Assembly: GCA_024742815.1 (NCBI GenBank)
Contig: JANSXX010000002.1
Location: forward strand, 310,001 to 374,000
From: HXMU1420-13 sp024742815
GTDB lineage: Bacteria; Bacteroidota; Rhodothermia; Balneolales; Balneolaceae
DNA: 64,000 nt
Reading direction: 5' to 3'
The notes under the pieces are model-generated. The model did no database searches, was not told where the DNA came from, and saw only the letters and a list, made by a program, of their open reading frames with translations. Positions 51,467 through 61,562 of this stretch are shown in pieces; positions within the stretch are counted from its first letter, which is position 1, and each line of letters starts with the position of its first letter. Made by a program: the position numbers and the translations under genes.

Positions 51467-53458
51467 ATGTCCAATTCTTCGATAGATAAATTATGCGCTG
51501 ATACCATCCGTACACTTTCTATGGATGCCGTGCAAAAAGCTAATTCCGGTCATCCCGGAATGCCGATGGGAATGGCTGATGTCGCTTATGTTTTATGGAC
51601 CAAGTTTTTAAAGCACAATCCTAATAATCCGGATTGGGCGAATCGGGATCGCTTTATTTTATCGGCCGGACATGGTTCTATGTTGATTTATAGCCTATTA
51701 CACTTAACGGGATATGAAGTTAGCCTCGACGATATAAAAAACTTTCGCCAAATGGGGAGTAACACTCCGGGCCATCCTGAATTTGGAATGACGCCGGGCG
51801 TTGAAATGACGACCGGTCCTTTAGGTCAGGGTTTTGCTACCGGAGTTGGGATGGCCATGGCAGAAGCTTTTCTTGCTTCTAAATTTAACACTGGCAATTT
51901 CAATTTGATCGACCATTATACTTATGCAATTGTAAGTGATGGGGATTTGATGGAGGGGATTTCGCATGAAGCGGCTTCCTTAGCTGGTCATCTAAAGCTG
52001 AGCAAGCTTATCTATTTGTACGATTCTAACTCCATTTCTATTGATGGATCAACTGATCTAGCTTTTACCGAAGATGTTGCCAAGCGTTTTGATGCTTATG
52101 GATGGGATGTGCAGGAAATTGATGGTCATGATCATCAACAAATTACCAATGCGATTGAGCAAGCTCAAAAATCGGAGCTTCCTTCCATTGTGATATGCAA
52201 AAGCCATATTGGATTTGGTAGCCCGAATAAACAAGATACTGCCGGTTCTCACGGTTCTCCTCTTGGGGAAGATGAAATTAAAATCACCAAAGAAGCCTAT
52301 GGTTGGGATCCTGAGAAATCTTTCTTCATCCCGGAAGAAGCACTAACTGAGTTCAGAAAGCAGGTAAGTTTAGGTGAGCAACGTGAGAATGACTGGAATT
52401 CTTTATTTGAATCGTATGCCACAGAGCATAATGATGAAGCCCTTGAATTAGTGCGATGGCTAAGCAGAGAACTGCCTGAAAATTTAGAAGAGATTCTCCC
52501 GGTATTCGAAGCAGATGCCAAAGGATTAGCGACGAGAGCATCCTCCGGAAAAGTACTGAACGCACTAAAAAATGCAGTTCCAAATATGTTTGGCGGTTCA
52601 GCCGATCTGGAGGGGAGTGTAAAAACCAATTTAGCAGATGAAGGCGTATTCAGTGCCGAGAATTATAGTGGTCGAAATACGCATTATGGTGTACGTGAGC
52701 ATGCAATGGCTGCTGCTATGAACGGCATGGCCCTTCATGATGGAGTAATACCTTTTGGTGGAACTTTCTTTGTGTTTACTGATTATTGCCGACCTGCCAT
52801 TCGCTTAGCGGCTCTGATGCAGGTTCCTTCCATTTTTGTAATGACGCACGACAGTATTGGTCTTGGTGAAGACGGTCCTACGCATCAACCTGTTGAGCAT
52901 TTAGCCAGTTTGCGTGCAATGCCAAATGTTTTGGTACTACGTCCGGGTGATGCCAACGAGGTAGCTTATGCTTGGAAAACAGCTCTTGAAAACCAATCTG
53001 GACCAACCATTTTGGTACTTACGCGACAAAATGTGCCAACGTTTGCACGCACCGAAGAAAATGCTGCTTCTCAACTGCAAAACGGCGCTTACACACTAAT
53101 CGATAGTGATAAGGAATACCCTGATGCAATATTAATTGGTACTGGTTCTGAACTTTATTTGGCGGTAGAAGCGCATCAGGAATTAAAAAAGAAAGGTATT
53201 GATGCCCGCGTGGTAAGTATGCCGAGCTGGGAGCTTTTTGCTGAACAGCCGCTTGAATATCGTGAAAGTGTGCTGCCCTCTGAAGTTACCCATCGAGTTG
53301 CTGTTGAAGCCGGTTCTTCCTTTGGATGGGAGCGTTACATCGGCTCAGAAGGCAAAATGGTTGGCATTGATACCTTTGGGGAATCAGCGCCTTATCAAGA
53401 GCTTTATGAGCACTTCGGCATCACAGTAGAGAAAATTGTAGAAGCTGCTCAGCGTTAA
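51467..53458 (+). CDS. tkt: Transketolase
   Basis: This 663-residue thiamine-diphosphate enzyme serves the pentose phosphate pathway. The N-terminal TPP-binding domain has TGPLGQGFATGVGMAMAE and SDGDLMEGISHEAASLAGHL then YDSNSISIDG (the GDG...N motif). The middle pyrimidine domain has the catalytic region THDSIGLGEDGPTHQPVEHL. The length is typical for TktA-type enzymes. The last base pairs (TTAA) are shared with the convergent gene's stop. A TATCTTCG box lies 37 bases upstream of the start. Confidence 0.96.
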   Translation: MSNSSIDKLCADTIRTLSMDAVQKANSGHPGMPMGMADVAYVLWTKFLKHNPNNPDWANRDRFILSAGHGSMLIYSLLHLTGYEVSLDDIKNFRQMGSNTPGHPEFGMTPGVEMTTGPLGQGFATGVGMAMAEAFLASKFNTGNFNLIDHYTYAIVSDGDLMEGISHEAASLAGHLKLSKLIYLYDSNSISIDGSTDLAFTEDVAKRFDAYGWDVQEIDGHDHQQITNAIEQAQKSELPSIVICKSHIGFGSPNKQDTAGSHGSPLGEDEIKITKEAYGWDPEKSFFIPEEALTEFRKQVSLGEQRENDWNSLFESYATEHNDEALELVRWLSRELPENLEEILPVFEADAKGLATRASSGKVLNALKNAVPNMFGGSADLEGSVKTNLADEGVFSAENYSGRNTHYGVREHAMAAAMNGMALHDGVIPFGGTFFVFTDYCRPAIRLAALMQVPSIFVMTHDSIGLGEDGPTHQPVEHLASLRAMPNVLVLRPGDANEVAYAWKTALENQSGPTILVLTRQNVPTFARTEENAASQLQNGAYTLIDSDKEYPDAILIGTGSELYLAVEAHQELKKKGIDARVVSMPSWELFAEQPLEYRESVLPSEVTHRVAVEAGSSFGWERYIGSEGKMVGIDTFGESAPYQELYEHFGITVEKIVEAAQR

Positions 53459-54648
53459 TCTTTAGAGGTTTTTACGCTTGTTACCGCGTTAATCTGCTTT
53501 GCATTCGCTCTTTCCGGGCGATGAATACACGTGAAAGTAACATCGTCGGCAGGGGGCACAGTACCGATAAAAGCTTCTAAAGAGGATTGAATTTTGTTGA
53601 TGATGGTTTTCGAATGCAACGAACCATAAATCTCCATCAAACTTTCGATGCGTTCTTCACCATATTCCTCGCCACGTTCGTTGCGAGATTCATTTAATCC
53701 ATCAGTATAAAGTAATACAGAATCACCGGGCTTGAAGTGAAAACGTTTTACTTCGAGATGTTGGCTAAGCATGTTGGTGGATGTCATCCCTAACGCAAAA
53801 CCATTAGCACGTAAATTAAAGGTAGTATCTCTTTCGCGACTGTAATAAATGGGGATATTGTGCCCGGCCCTAACATATTCGAACTCTTCTTTGTCGTTTG
53901 GAAAGTAGGCCACACAACCTGTTACAAAGGTTTTATCTTTCGAGTTACTCTTAACGAAATCGTTTAATTGTAAGAATAAATCTTTAGGGGATGGTTGTTC
54001 TTTATGCACTAACAAATTTACGAGAGCCTGCATCCGAACCATATACAATGCCGCTGAAAGTCCTTTTCCACTCACATCCGCAATAACTACATAGGTTCCT
54101 TTTTCGGTATCGATCACATCCAGATAATCGCCGCCAACTTCTTTCGCGGTATGAGCAAACGAGTACACCTCAAGATTGTCTTTATTGAGGGAAGTGCCCG
54201 GTAACAAACTTAATTGGATCTCGCGGGCTAAATCGATTTCCTTTTGTACATCAGATTTTTCGAGAAGTTCTACCAAAAGTAGAAAAAACATAGAGATGAA
54301 ACTGAAGGGAAGCAGTAATCCACTAAAAAACACAAAATCGGTAGCCCCAAGAAAACTAAGTAGATAATGCCCAACAAAACTTACCGATCCCAATCCAAAA
54401 GCTAAACGTCGGGTTGGATTCAAACGCTGTGTCAAGTCCGACATTAAACGCATAAATTTAACATGACCCGGTAATTGCGCTCCCTGTTGGCGCTCAATAT
54501 CCTCAACTGCTTCTTTATAAAGCAGCTTCAATCGATCGGTATCGGCAGTAAGTTCTTTGGAAATACGATCGCGGCTCATGCCGGAAACATATTCCTGATA
54601 GAATTTTTTGGTGCCGTAACCCTTCTGTGCTTCGTTCTTTAAACTCAA
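53455..54648 (-). CDS. Serine phosphatase RsbU/SpoIIE-like
   Basis: This 397-residue protein has a helical N-terminus, two membrane segments near 90-130 (VGHYLLSFLGATDFVFFSGL and LPFSFISMFFLLLVELL), a linker EIDLAREIQLSLLPGT and a PP2C/SpoIIE domain. Acidic metal ligands appear in KEVGGDYLDVI, VIADVSGKGLSAALYM and LLYTDGLNESRNERGEEYGE, the classic set. It should dephosphorylate an anti-sigma-antagonist. No anti-sigma or STAS genes lie nearby. It is convergent with tkt, with the two stop codons overlapping in TTAA. Confidence 0.92.
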   Translation of the reverse strand: MSLKNEAQKGYGTKKFYQEYVSGMSRDRISKELTADTDRLKLLYKEAVEDIERQQGAQLPGHVKFMRLMSDLTQRLNPTRRLAFGLGSVSFVGHYLLSFLGATDFVFFSGLLLPFSFISMFFLLLVELLEKSDVQKEIDLAREIQLSLLPGTSLNKDNLEVYSFAHTAKEVGGDYLDVIDTEKGTYVVIADVSGKGLSAALYMVRMQALVNLLVHKEQPSPKDLFLQLNDFVKSNSKDKTFVTGCVAYFPNDKEEFEYVRAGHNIPIYYSRERDTTFNLRANGFALGMTSTNMLSQHLEVKRFHFKPGDSVLLYTDGLNESRNERGEEYGEERIESLMEIYGSLHSKTIINKIQSSLEAFIGTVPPADDVTFTCIHRPERANAKQINAVTSVKTSKD

Positions 54649-54740
54649 AAGATAATATTCACTTTAGTTGCCGGGTCGTGTTCGTAATTAGTGGCAAAAA
54701 GTTTAGTTTCCACCGAATAATCCTCGGAAAATAAGAATTC

Positions 54741-57494
54741 ATGTCAAAGAAACTGCTTTTTTTGTTAGATGGAATGGCGCTTGCTTACCGCGCGCATTTC
54801 GCTTTTATCAATGCCAACCTTAAAAACAGCAAAGGAATAGCTACAGGCCCCATTTTAGGCTTTGCGAATACTATAGAGAAAATGCTTGCTGAGGAGAAAC
54901 CGACGCATATAGCGGTGGCTTGGGACACGCATGCGCCAACGTTTCGGCATGAAGCTGATGAAGCCTACAAAGCACAACGTCCGCCACAGCCCGATGAACT
55001 CAGAGCCGGAATTCCGTTGATTAAGGAAATGCTTGACGCTTGGGGAATACCGAATATTGAGCAAGATGGTTACGAAGCCGATGACATCATTGGTACGATT
55101 GCAACTCAGGCAAACGCTGAAGATGTGGATGTGATGCTGGTTACGCCCGACAAAGATTTTATGCAATTGGTGCACGATCATATCAGAATGATGAAGCCGA
55201 ATAATAAAACCGGCGGCTTCGATATCATCGATCGGGAAGGAGTGATGGAATATTTTGGTGTATATCCCGAAAAAGTGATCGATGTGCTCGCCATACTTGG
55301 TGATACTGCGGATAACATTCCCGGTGTTCCCGGAATTGGGAAAAAAGGAGCTCCAAAACTAATCGATAAGTTTGGTTCGCTGGAGGAATGCATTGCTAAA
55401 GCGGATACTATTTCGGCAAAACGACAGCGTGAAGGGTTGCAGGAGTATGCTGAGCAAGCCATGCATGCTAAGTTTATGGTAACCATCAAAACAGATGTGC
55501 CAAATACTACCGAGTGGGAGAATCTGGAATGGAATTTTGAGGATAAAAAACCATTGGGCCTGTTTTTTAAGAAAATGGAATTTCGAACACTCACTCGAAA
55601 ATATCTCGAAGAAGATGGTCCGGTAGCTGAGAATAGTGGCGATCAGGTTGATTTATTTGGCTCGGTGGCAGAATCGGAAGACTTATCCAAACTAGATACT
55701 GAAAAAGTAGACTACGAGTTGGTTCAAAGTGTAGAAAGAGTGAAGGAATTGGTTGAAGAGTATTTAAAGTCGGATGTACTTTGTTTTGATACAGAAACCG
55801 ATGCACCTAATCCAATTTCTGCAAGATTGGTAGGTTTTTCATTTGCAGTTGAAGCAGGAAGAGCAAGCTATATTCCCGTAAATGTAGAAGGTGGACTGGA
55901 AGAAGCTGAGGTTATACAGACTTTAAAGCCTTTGTTCGAAAATGAAGAGTCTGTAAAAATAGCCCATAACTTCAAGTTCGACTACACCATGTTGATGCGC
56001 CACGGAATCGAGATTAAAGGCGATCCCTTTGATACGATGGTAGCTGCTTATTTGGTGGATGCGAATCAAAAGATCAAAATGGACGAGCTGGCCAAAAAGT
56101 ACCTCGGTTACGAGCCGGTGCCTATTACTGATTTGATTGGCAAAGGGAAGGGCCAAAAATCAATGGCTGATCTAACACCAGAAGAAGTGTATGCGTACGC
56201 TTGCGAAGATGCCGATATCACCCTGCAATTGTATCACATATTAAAAGAGCATTTAGAGAAAGATGAGTTGATGGAAATTGCCAATACCTGCGATTTTCCA
56301 CTCATTTCTGTGCTAGGTGATATCGAATATCAAGGAGTTCGATTGGATTCTGAGATGCTGGAAGGATTTTCGAAAGAGTTGGAATCTGATCTGAAAGAGC
56401 TTCAGGAACAGATTTATGAAAAAGCAGGAGAGGAATTTAACATTAACTCCCCGGCGCAGTTAGGTGTGATTCTATTCGAGAAGATGGAATTGCCTGCGGG
56501 TAAGAAAACCAAAACAGGAAAGTATTCTACCAATGAAGCAGAGTTGAGCAGATTAGCGGTGAAGTACGAACTTCCTCAATTGATACTAGATTACCGTCAG
56601 CTTGCCAAACTCAAATCCACTTACATCGATGCTTTACCATCTATGGTAAACGAAGAAACAGGACGAATTCACACTGATTTTAACCAAAGTGTAGCCGCAA
56701 CAGGACGATTGGCTTCCTCTAATCCCAACCTGCAGAATATCCCCATTCGAACGAAAAGAGGTCGTGAAACCCGAAAGGCGTTTATTGCTGAGGATGGATT
56801 TAAGGTGATGTCGGCGGATTACTCACAGGTGGAATTACGAGTAATTGCACACATCGCAAAAGATGAGGCGATGATTGAAGCTTTTAAAAATGGAGAAGAT
56901 ATACACGCCAGAACCGCGAAAGAAATTTTTCACTTAGAATCGTTGGACGATGTTACGCCTGACCATCGCCGTAAAGCAAAAGAAGTGAATTTTGGAATTC
57001 CATACGGATTGAGTGCTTATGGCTTGGCTCAAAATCTGGGAATCGAAAACAGCGAAGGCAAGCAGATGATCGAAGAGTATTTTGGGCGATTCCCAAACAT
57101 TCAAACTTATATCACCGAAACACAAGCTTTTGCCAAAGAACACGGTTTTGTTAAAACGTTGTTAGGTCGTAGGAGATACATCCCGGATATCACATCAAGT
57201 AACTGGAGTAGACGAGGATTTGCCGAACGCGTGGCCATTAATATGCCCATCCAAGGAACGGCCGCCGATATTATCAAGCTTGCGATGATTCATATTCATG
57301 ATTGGTTGAAATCGAATGACAAGAAGAGCAGAATGTTACTGCAAGTACATGATGAATTGATTTTTGAAATCCATGAAAGTGAGATGGATACAGTACCCGA
57401 AAAGATTGTAGAACTTATGGAGCATGCTTTCCCGATGGATGTACCACTTAAAGTGGAATCAGGTATTGGAGAAAACTGGCTGGAGGCGCATTGA
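54741..57494 (+). CDS. polA: DNA polymerase I
   Basis: This 917-residue protein has all three domains. The 5'-3' exonuclease runs 1-300 (LLDGMALAYRAHFAF; HEADEAYKAQRPPQPDEL; TPDKDFMQLV; GDTADNIPGVPGIGKKGAPK). The 3'-5' exonuclease at about 330-520 keeps the metal motif in LCFDTETDAP, so proofreading should be active. The polymerase has motif A (SADYSQVELRVIAHIA), motif B (RRKAKEVNFGIPYGLSAYGL) and motif C (LLQVHDELIFEI). The gene starts 92 bases from the divergent phosphatase. Confidence 0.97.
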   Translation: MSKKLLFLLDGMALAYRAHFAFINANLKNSKGIATGPILGFANTIEKMLAEEKPTHIAVAWDTHAPTFRHEADEAYKAQRPPQPDELRAGIPLIKEMLDAWGIPNIEQDGYEADDIIGTIATQANAEDVDVMLVTPDKDFMQLVHDHIRMMKPNNKTGGFDIIDREGVMEYFGVYPEKVIDVLAILGDTADNIPGVPGIGKKGAPKLIDKFGSLEECIAKADTISAKRQREGLQEYAEQAMHAKFMVTIKTDVPNTTEWENLEWNFEDKKPLGLFFKKMEFRTLTRKYLEEDGPVAENSGDQVDLFGSVAESEDLSKLDTEKVDYELVQSVERVKELVEEYLKSDVLCFDTETDAPNPISARLVGFSFAVEAGRASYIPVNVEGGLEEAEVIQTLKPLFENEESVKIAHNFKFDYTMLMRHGIEIKGDPFDTMVAAYLVDANQKIKMDELAKKYLGYEPVPITDLIGKGKGQKSMADLTPEEVYAYACEDADITLQLYHILKEHLEKDELMEIANTCDFPLISVLGDIEYQGVRLDSEMLEGFSKELESDLKELQEQIYEKAGEEFNINSPAQLGVILFEKMELPAGKKTKTGKYSTNEAELSRLAVKYELPQLILDYRQLAKLKSTYIDALPSMVNEETGRIHTDFNQSVAATGRLASSNPNLQNIPIRTKRGRETRKAFIAEDGFKVMSADYSQVELRVIAHIAKDEAMIEAFKNGEDIHARTAKEIFHLESLDDVTPDHRRKAKEVNFGIPYGLSAYGLAQNLGIENSEGKQMIEEYFGRFPNIQTYITETQAFAKEHGFVKTLLGRRRYIPDITSSNWSRRGFAERVAINMPIQGTAADIIKLAMIHIHDWLKSNDKKSRMLLQVHDELIFEIHESEMDTVPEKIVELMEHAFPMDVPLKVESGIGENWLEAH

Positions 57495-57526
57495 GGAGGG
57501 TGAATTAGGAGGGAGAATTTAGCATT

Positions 57527-57597
57527 TAGAATTTAGAAGCTTTTTGGTTTAGTTAACAGCACTGCAATTGATCACCAATTCTATATTCTAAATTCTA
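57527..57597. terminator. Inverted repeat between convergent polA and lipoprotein genes
   Basis: The 12-bp arms TAGAATTTAGAA and TTCTAAATTCTA are perfect complements, 47 bases apart. It is AT-rich, so it is a weak terminator at best; it may instead be a dispersed repeat. Confidence 0.5.
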
Positions 57598-57610
57598 GAT
57601 TCTTAGGTCA

Positions 57611-58414
57611 TTAATCCTCAGGTTCGGTAGTAAATGGTGGTGGATTATCACGCAATTGTTCTTCTGTAAGAGTATGCATGTTAAACACTTGCCATTCGTT
57701 TTTTATGAATCGAAATCGACCTATGCCAATGTCGCCGTTTGTTTTCCACTGATCCCATTCCGAATCTACGCGCTCCCAGTAATCTGCTCCTGCACTAAAT
57801 AAAAGTCGTGCTTCGGCTCGATCGTCCGGTTTGGATGAATCTGCCAGAATCAATCTCGATTCCATCGCCGACCAAACTCCGGCAATATCATCGGGATCAA
57901 TTTCTATCCGGTTTCCGGCGGTCCAAAAGTGAAAATTGTAGCCGGGCTGTAAAGAGGCAGAAATACCTCCGCCATTACTTTCACTGCGAATATCAGCAGG
58001 AATATTTACATCATTCTGAAAATCTTCGGCATAGTTTGCGCCTACGATATCGGAGCTTTTGATCCACAAATTCCATGTATTGGTTGATTTACTGAGATAC
58101 CAGGTTTGCAAATTTCGAATCTGAAAGCGTGTATTTTCGGCACTATACGTTTCACCTTCCACTGCATAAACTTGTCCCCACGGAATCATGGCATTCCAAT
58201 CACCGGGTGGTTGATTTCCATAACTCAATCTTGGTGCTAATCGCCAATCCATGGTAGTTGGTACACCGCTGGGAATGGCTTCGTGTGGTTGATGCATATC
58301 ATCCCAGATAATTTCAAGGCTATTGAAAGTTATTTCTGATTGCGCATCTACCGATGAATCGGAGCAAGCAGCAATGCAAATGAGGAGGAGTACAAATAAT
58401 AAAGACTTATTCAT
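57611..58414 (-). CDS. Lipoprotein of unknown function
   Basis: The protein has 267 residues with a lipobox IAAC (Cys17) after MNKSLLFVLLLICIA. The mature part is Trp-rich and contains NFHFWTAGNRIEIDPDD and several acidic turns, suggesting a beta-sandwich ligand-binding fold. I recognise no family. It is divergent from the CrtI-like gene across 95 bases and convergent with polA. Confidence 0.75.
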   Translation of the reverse strand: MNKSLLFVLLLICIAACSDSSVDAQSEITFNSLEIIWDDMHQPHEAIPSGVPTTMDWRLAPRLSYGNQPPGDWNAMIPWGQVYAVEGETYSAENTRFQIRNLQTWYLSKSTNTWNLWIKSSDIVGANYAEDFQNDVNIPADIRSESNGGGISASLQPGYNFHFWTAGNRIEIDPDDIAGVWSAMESRLILADSSKPDDRAEARLLFSAGADYWERVDSEWDQWKTNGDIGIGRFRFIKNEWQVFNMHTLTEEQLRDNPPPFTTEPED

Positions 58415-58509
58415 GTGAACGATCGAAGAAATTGTTTTTCTAAATGATAGCTAACGATATGAATTTTAAGTGAAGGGAATGTAAAAAAAGACGATAAGGT
58501 TTTGTAACC

Positions 58510-60012
58510 ATGACTATCAATCAAGACTACGACGCAATTATTATTGGCTCAGGAATGGGCGGAATGAGTGTTGCTGCGCTCCTTGCTAACGACGGCTATA
58601 AAGTGCTGATTTTAGAGGCCGCACTTCATCCCGGTGGGTGTTCATCGTCTTACCCGCGAAAGGGATATGTATTTGAAAGCGGTGCTACCACACTTATCGG
58701 TTTTGATGAACATCAGCCCATGCGTTACCTCGAGGAAAAAACCGGAATACAAATACCAAGAGTTGAACTGAATCCGTCCATGAATGTGTGGCTGGATGGG
58801 GAAAAAATCACGCGCTTCAAAGATCGATTTGAATGGATTGAGGAAGCAGTTCGTGTGTTTGGAAATCGAAAAGGTCAGCGCAAATTTTGGAAATTAGCTT
58901 TTGATATTGCTGATGTAGTTTGGAAGGTGAGTTTGAAAAATCCGTTTTTCCCGCCACGTAAAATTTCTGAATGGGCACAGCTTTTCACGGCCAATTCCCC
59001 CAAAGATGTATGGGTGTTGCCTTATGCCTTAAAAACAGTGCACCAAGTTGCTGAGCAATGTGGAATAGCTACGCCCAAATTTCTTCGTTTTCTGGACGAG
59101 CAACTGATGATTACCGCGCAAAATAAAAGCGGTGATGTTCCTTTTTTATTCGGAGCGGCCGGCATCACTTATACCAATTATTCGAATTATTATGTGCCGG
59201 GTGGACTTCTTCAAATGATTTACACTATACGCGACTTTGTAGAAGTTAAAGGTGGAAAACTGGCCACCAAAGAAGCTGCAACATCCATCAAAAGAGAAGG
59301 CAGCGAATTTCTGATTTCTACCAAAAAGAGTAGAACCTACAAAGCGCCGATTGTTGTATCTAATGTGCCGATTTGGAATATGGCAGAATTAGTTGAACCG
59401 TCGATGAAAGCCCATTTTGAAAAGGAAAGCTCAGAGTTTGAAAAAGCCTGGGGAGCCTTAACGATGGGAATTGCAACCACCGATACCTATCCCGATGATC
59501 TGGGGATTCATCATCAAATTCATTTAGATGGGGAAACGGTTCCTTCCACAAATTCGGAATCAATATTTATTTCGATGAGCAAAAAAGGGGATACCGATCG
59601 AGCTCCCGATGGTGAGCGAACACTGAATGTTTCGTGCCATGCCTCACCGGAACATTGGTTTGATATGAATGGTAGCTACGATCAGAACAAGGAAAAAGCC
59701 AAAGCATTCATCATCGAAACATTGAAGAAAAAATTACCGGGATTTAGTCAGGCAGAGATCAAACTCGCTGATCTAGCGACTCCAGTAACTTGGCAGAATT
59801 GGGTATACCGTAAAAAAGGCAGGGTAGGAGGAATTCCCCAAAGTATGGCACGTAGCTTGCTCAAGTGGACACCATCAGAAACGCCGTTTAGCGGTTTATA
59901 TCTGGTTGGCGATACTGCTTATCCGGGGCAAGGAATTCCCGGCGTAACTTTAGGTGGTATAAACGTATATTCACGCATTGTAAAAAATCACGCAAAACCT
60001 GTTTCAGTTTGA
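58510..60012 (+). CDS. FAD-dependent CrtI/CrtISO-like oxidoreductase
   Basis: This 500-residue amine-oxidase-fold flavoprotein has the dinucleotide motif DAIIIGSGMGGMSVAALLAN with LEAALHPGGCSSSYPRKGYV. The closing motif is GLYLVGDTAYPGQGIPGVTL then GGINVYSRIV. This pattern is shared by phytoene desaturases, carotenoid isomerases and retinol saturases; the exact substrate cannot be set. No carotenoid biosynthesis genes are nearby. Its stop overlaps the start of the first rhomboid gene. Confidence 0.85.
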   Translation: MTINQDYDAIIIGSGMGGMSVAALLANDGYKVLILEAALHPGGCSSSYPRKGYVFESGATTLIGFDEHQPMRYLEEKTGIQIPRVELNPSMNVWLDGEKITRFKDRFEWIEEAVRVFGNRKGQRKFWKLAFDIADVVWKVSLKNPFFPPRKISEWAQLFTANSPKDVWVLPYALKTVHQVAEQCGIATPKFLRFLDEQLMITAQNKSGDVPFLFGAAGITYTNYSNYYVPGGLLQMIYTIRDFVEVKGGKLATKEAATSIKREGSEFLISTKKSRTYKAPIVVSNVPIWNMAELVEPSMKAHFEKESSEFEKAWGALTMGIATTDTYPDDLGIHHQIHLDGETVPSTNSESIFISMSKKGDTDRAPDGERTLNVSCHASPEHWFDMNGSYDQNKEKAKAFIIETLKKKLPGFSQAEIKLADLATPVTWQNWVYRKKGRVGGIPQSMARSLLKWTPSETPFSGLYLVGDTAYPGQGIPGVTLGGINVYSRIVKNHAKPVSV

Positions 60013-60644
60013 ATCAATTTCAGCCCAATACTTCTTTTTCACTTTTCCCGCAAGGCGTTAAAAATCTGTTGTTTGCGAATGGTATTATATTTCTACTTAC
60101 TAAAAGTATGTTTACAGGAGGTTGGACAGCGCTAGGGGCAACTTTTGCACCATACCTCGCGCTTTGGCCAATTGGAAGTGGCTTATTTTACCCATGGCAG
60201 TTAGTTAGCTACATGTTTTTGCACGCCGATTTAAGCCATATTTTTTTCAATTTATTCGCACTTTGGATATTCGGACAAGCCATTGAGAATTTGTGGGGAA
60301 CCAAACGTTTTTATCTGTACTATTTTTTGACAGGAATTGGCGCTGCATTAATCCATATGTTTATTGGAGGAGCGGAGAGTTATACAATTGGAGCTTCAGG
60401 AGCAGTTTTTGGTTTACTTTTAGCTTTTGGGATGATGTTTCCAAATCAATATATCTTTCTGTTGATTCCTCCTATCCCAATTAAGGCCAAATATTTTGTA
60501 GCTATTTATGGAATTGTTGAGCTGTTTTCAGGCTTATCCCGACCTGATAGCGGAATCGCACACTTTGCTCACTTAGGTGGATTGGTTGTCGGTTTTATAC
60601 TAATTAAATTATGGAAGATTAAACGACCTGAGATGTATGCTTAG
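60009..60644 (+). CDS. Rhomboid family intramembrane serine protease 1
   Basis: This 211-residue membrane protein has about six spans. The catalytic Ser is in YTIGASGAVFGLL (Ser130) and the His in HFAHLGGLVVG (His188). The rhomboid HADLSHIFFNLFALW loop is intact. The start is a TTG at 60009, overlapping the TGA of the upstream gene (TTGA); no better start exists upstream or close downstream. It cleaves single-span membrane substrates within the lipid bilayer. Confidence 0.9.
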   Translation: MNQFQPNTSFSLFPQGVKNLLFANGIIFLLTKSMFTGGWTALGATFAPYLALWPIGSGLFYPWQLVSYMFLHADLSHIFFNLFALWIFGQAIENLWGTKRFYLYYFLTGIGAALIHMFIGGAESYTIGASGAVFGLLLAFGMMFPNQYIFLLIPPIPIKAKYFVAIYGIVELFSGLSRPDSGIAHFAHLGGLVVGFILIKLWKIKRPEMYA

Positions 60645-60661
60645 GAACATGAACGATTTGT

Positions 60662-61555
60662 ATGATGAGGAATAATATGGCCTACGATTCATTCGGAAAT
60701 ACGGCAAAGAGAGGATTTATGGGGCTTCCTGTAGCCATTAGAACCATTATTGCAATTAATGCAATCATGTTTTTGGTTCAAATCATTTTTGCGAGCCTAA
60801 CTGGTACAAGCCTTACCATTTACTTGAGTTTTGTGCCCGATTTGTGGACGGCTATTACTCAACCATGGCGCATTGTCACTTATATGTTTCTGCATTCGTT
60901 GTCGAATCCATTTCATTTCATTTTCAATATGTTATGGTTGTGGTGGATGGGGCGTCCTGTTGAAGAGCGAATCGGACCTAGAAGCTTTTTGACCGTTTAT
61001 TTTGGAGCCGGGTTTGCAGGTGCTTTTATCGATATTATTGTGAGTATTGCTGGAAATCCTGTACCTGTTATAGGTGCTTCGGGAGCAGTTTATGGGATAA
61101 TGGTTGCGTTTGCTATGCTTTTCCCGCGAACGCCAATCATGTTGATTTTCCTTCCACCTATCGAAGCACGGTACGTTGTAAGTGGATTAATAGCACTGGA
61201 TGTACTCTTTTTAAACAGCGGTGATAATGTGGCGCGTTTTGTACATTTGGGAGGCGCACTTGGCGGTTATATGCTGATGAAAGCACATGCGAATGGAACC
61301 GATTTGAGTTTGATTCCAAGATATTTCGAATATCTGTACATGAAATTTAAACCTAAGAATACGAGCTCTTCCTCATCTTCAACTTCCAAAAAACCGAAGA
61401 ACAAGAAAATGAGCATTGTAAGTGATGCAGAAATCATCGAGGAAGTGGAGCAAAGTGAATTAGACGATATCTTGGAAAAGATTTCGAAAAGTGGATACGA
61501 TTCTCTATCGAAAGAAGAGAAAAGAAAATTATTTGAGCTAAGTAAAAAGAATTAA
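60662..61555 (+). CDS. Rhomboid family intramembrane serine protease 2
   Basis: The protein has 297 residues: six spans plus a C-terminal cytoplasmic tail (about 225-297). The catalytic Ser is in PVIGASGAVYGIM (Ser140) and the His in ARFVHLGGALGGYM. The tail is Ser-rich (SSSSSSTSKKPKNKK) and ends with an acidic helix, absent from the first rhomboid. It lies 17 bases after the first gene and 7 before ispG. The two proteases differ enough in sequence that they are old paralogues. Confidence 0.9.
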   Translation: MMRNNMAYDSFGNTAKRGFMGLPVAIRTIIAINAIMFLVQIIFASLTGTSLTIYLSFVPDLWTAITQPWRIVTYMFLHSLSNPFHFIFNMLWLWWMGRPVEERIGPRSFLTVYFGAGFAGAFIDIIVSIAGNPVPVIGASGAVYGIMVAFAMLFPRTPIMLIFLPPIEARYVVSGLIALDVLFLNSGDNVARFVHLGGALGGYMLMKAHANGTDLSLIPRYFEYLYMKFKPKNTSSSSSSTSKKPKNKKMSIVSDAEIIEEVEQSELDDILEKISKSGYDSLSKEEKRKLFELSKKN

Positions 61556-61562
61556 GGGCATT

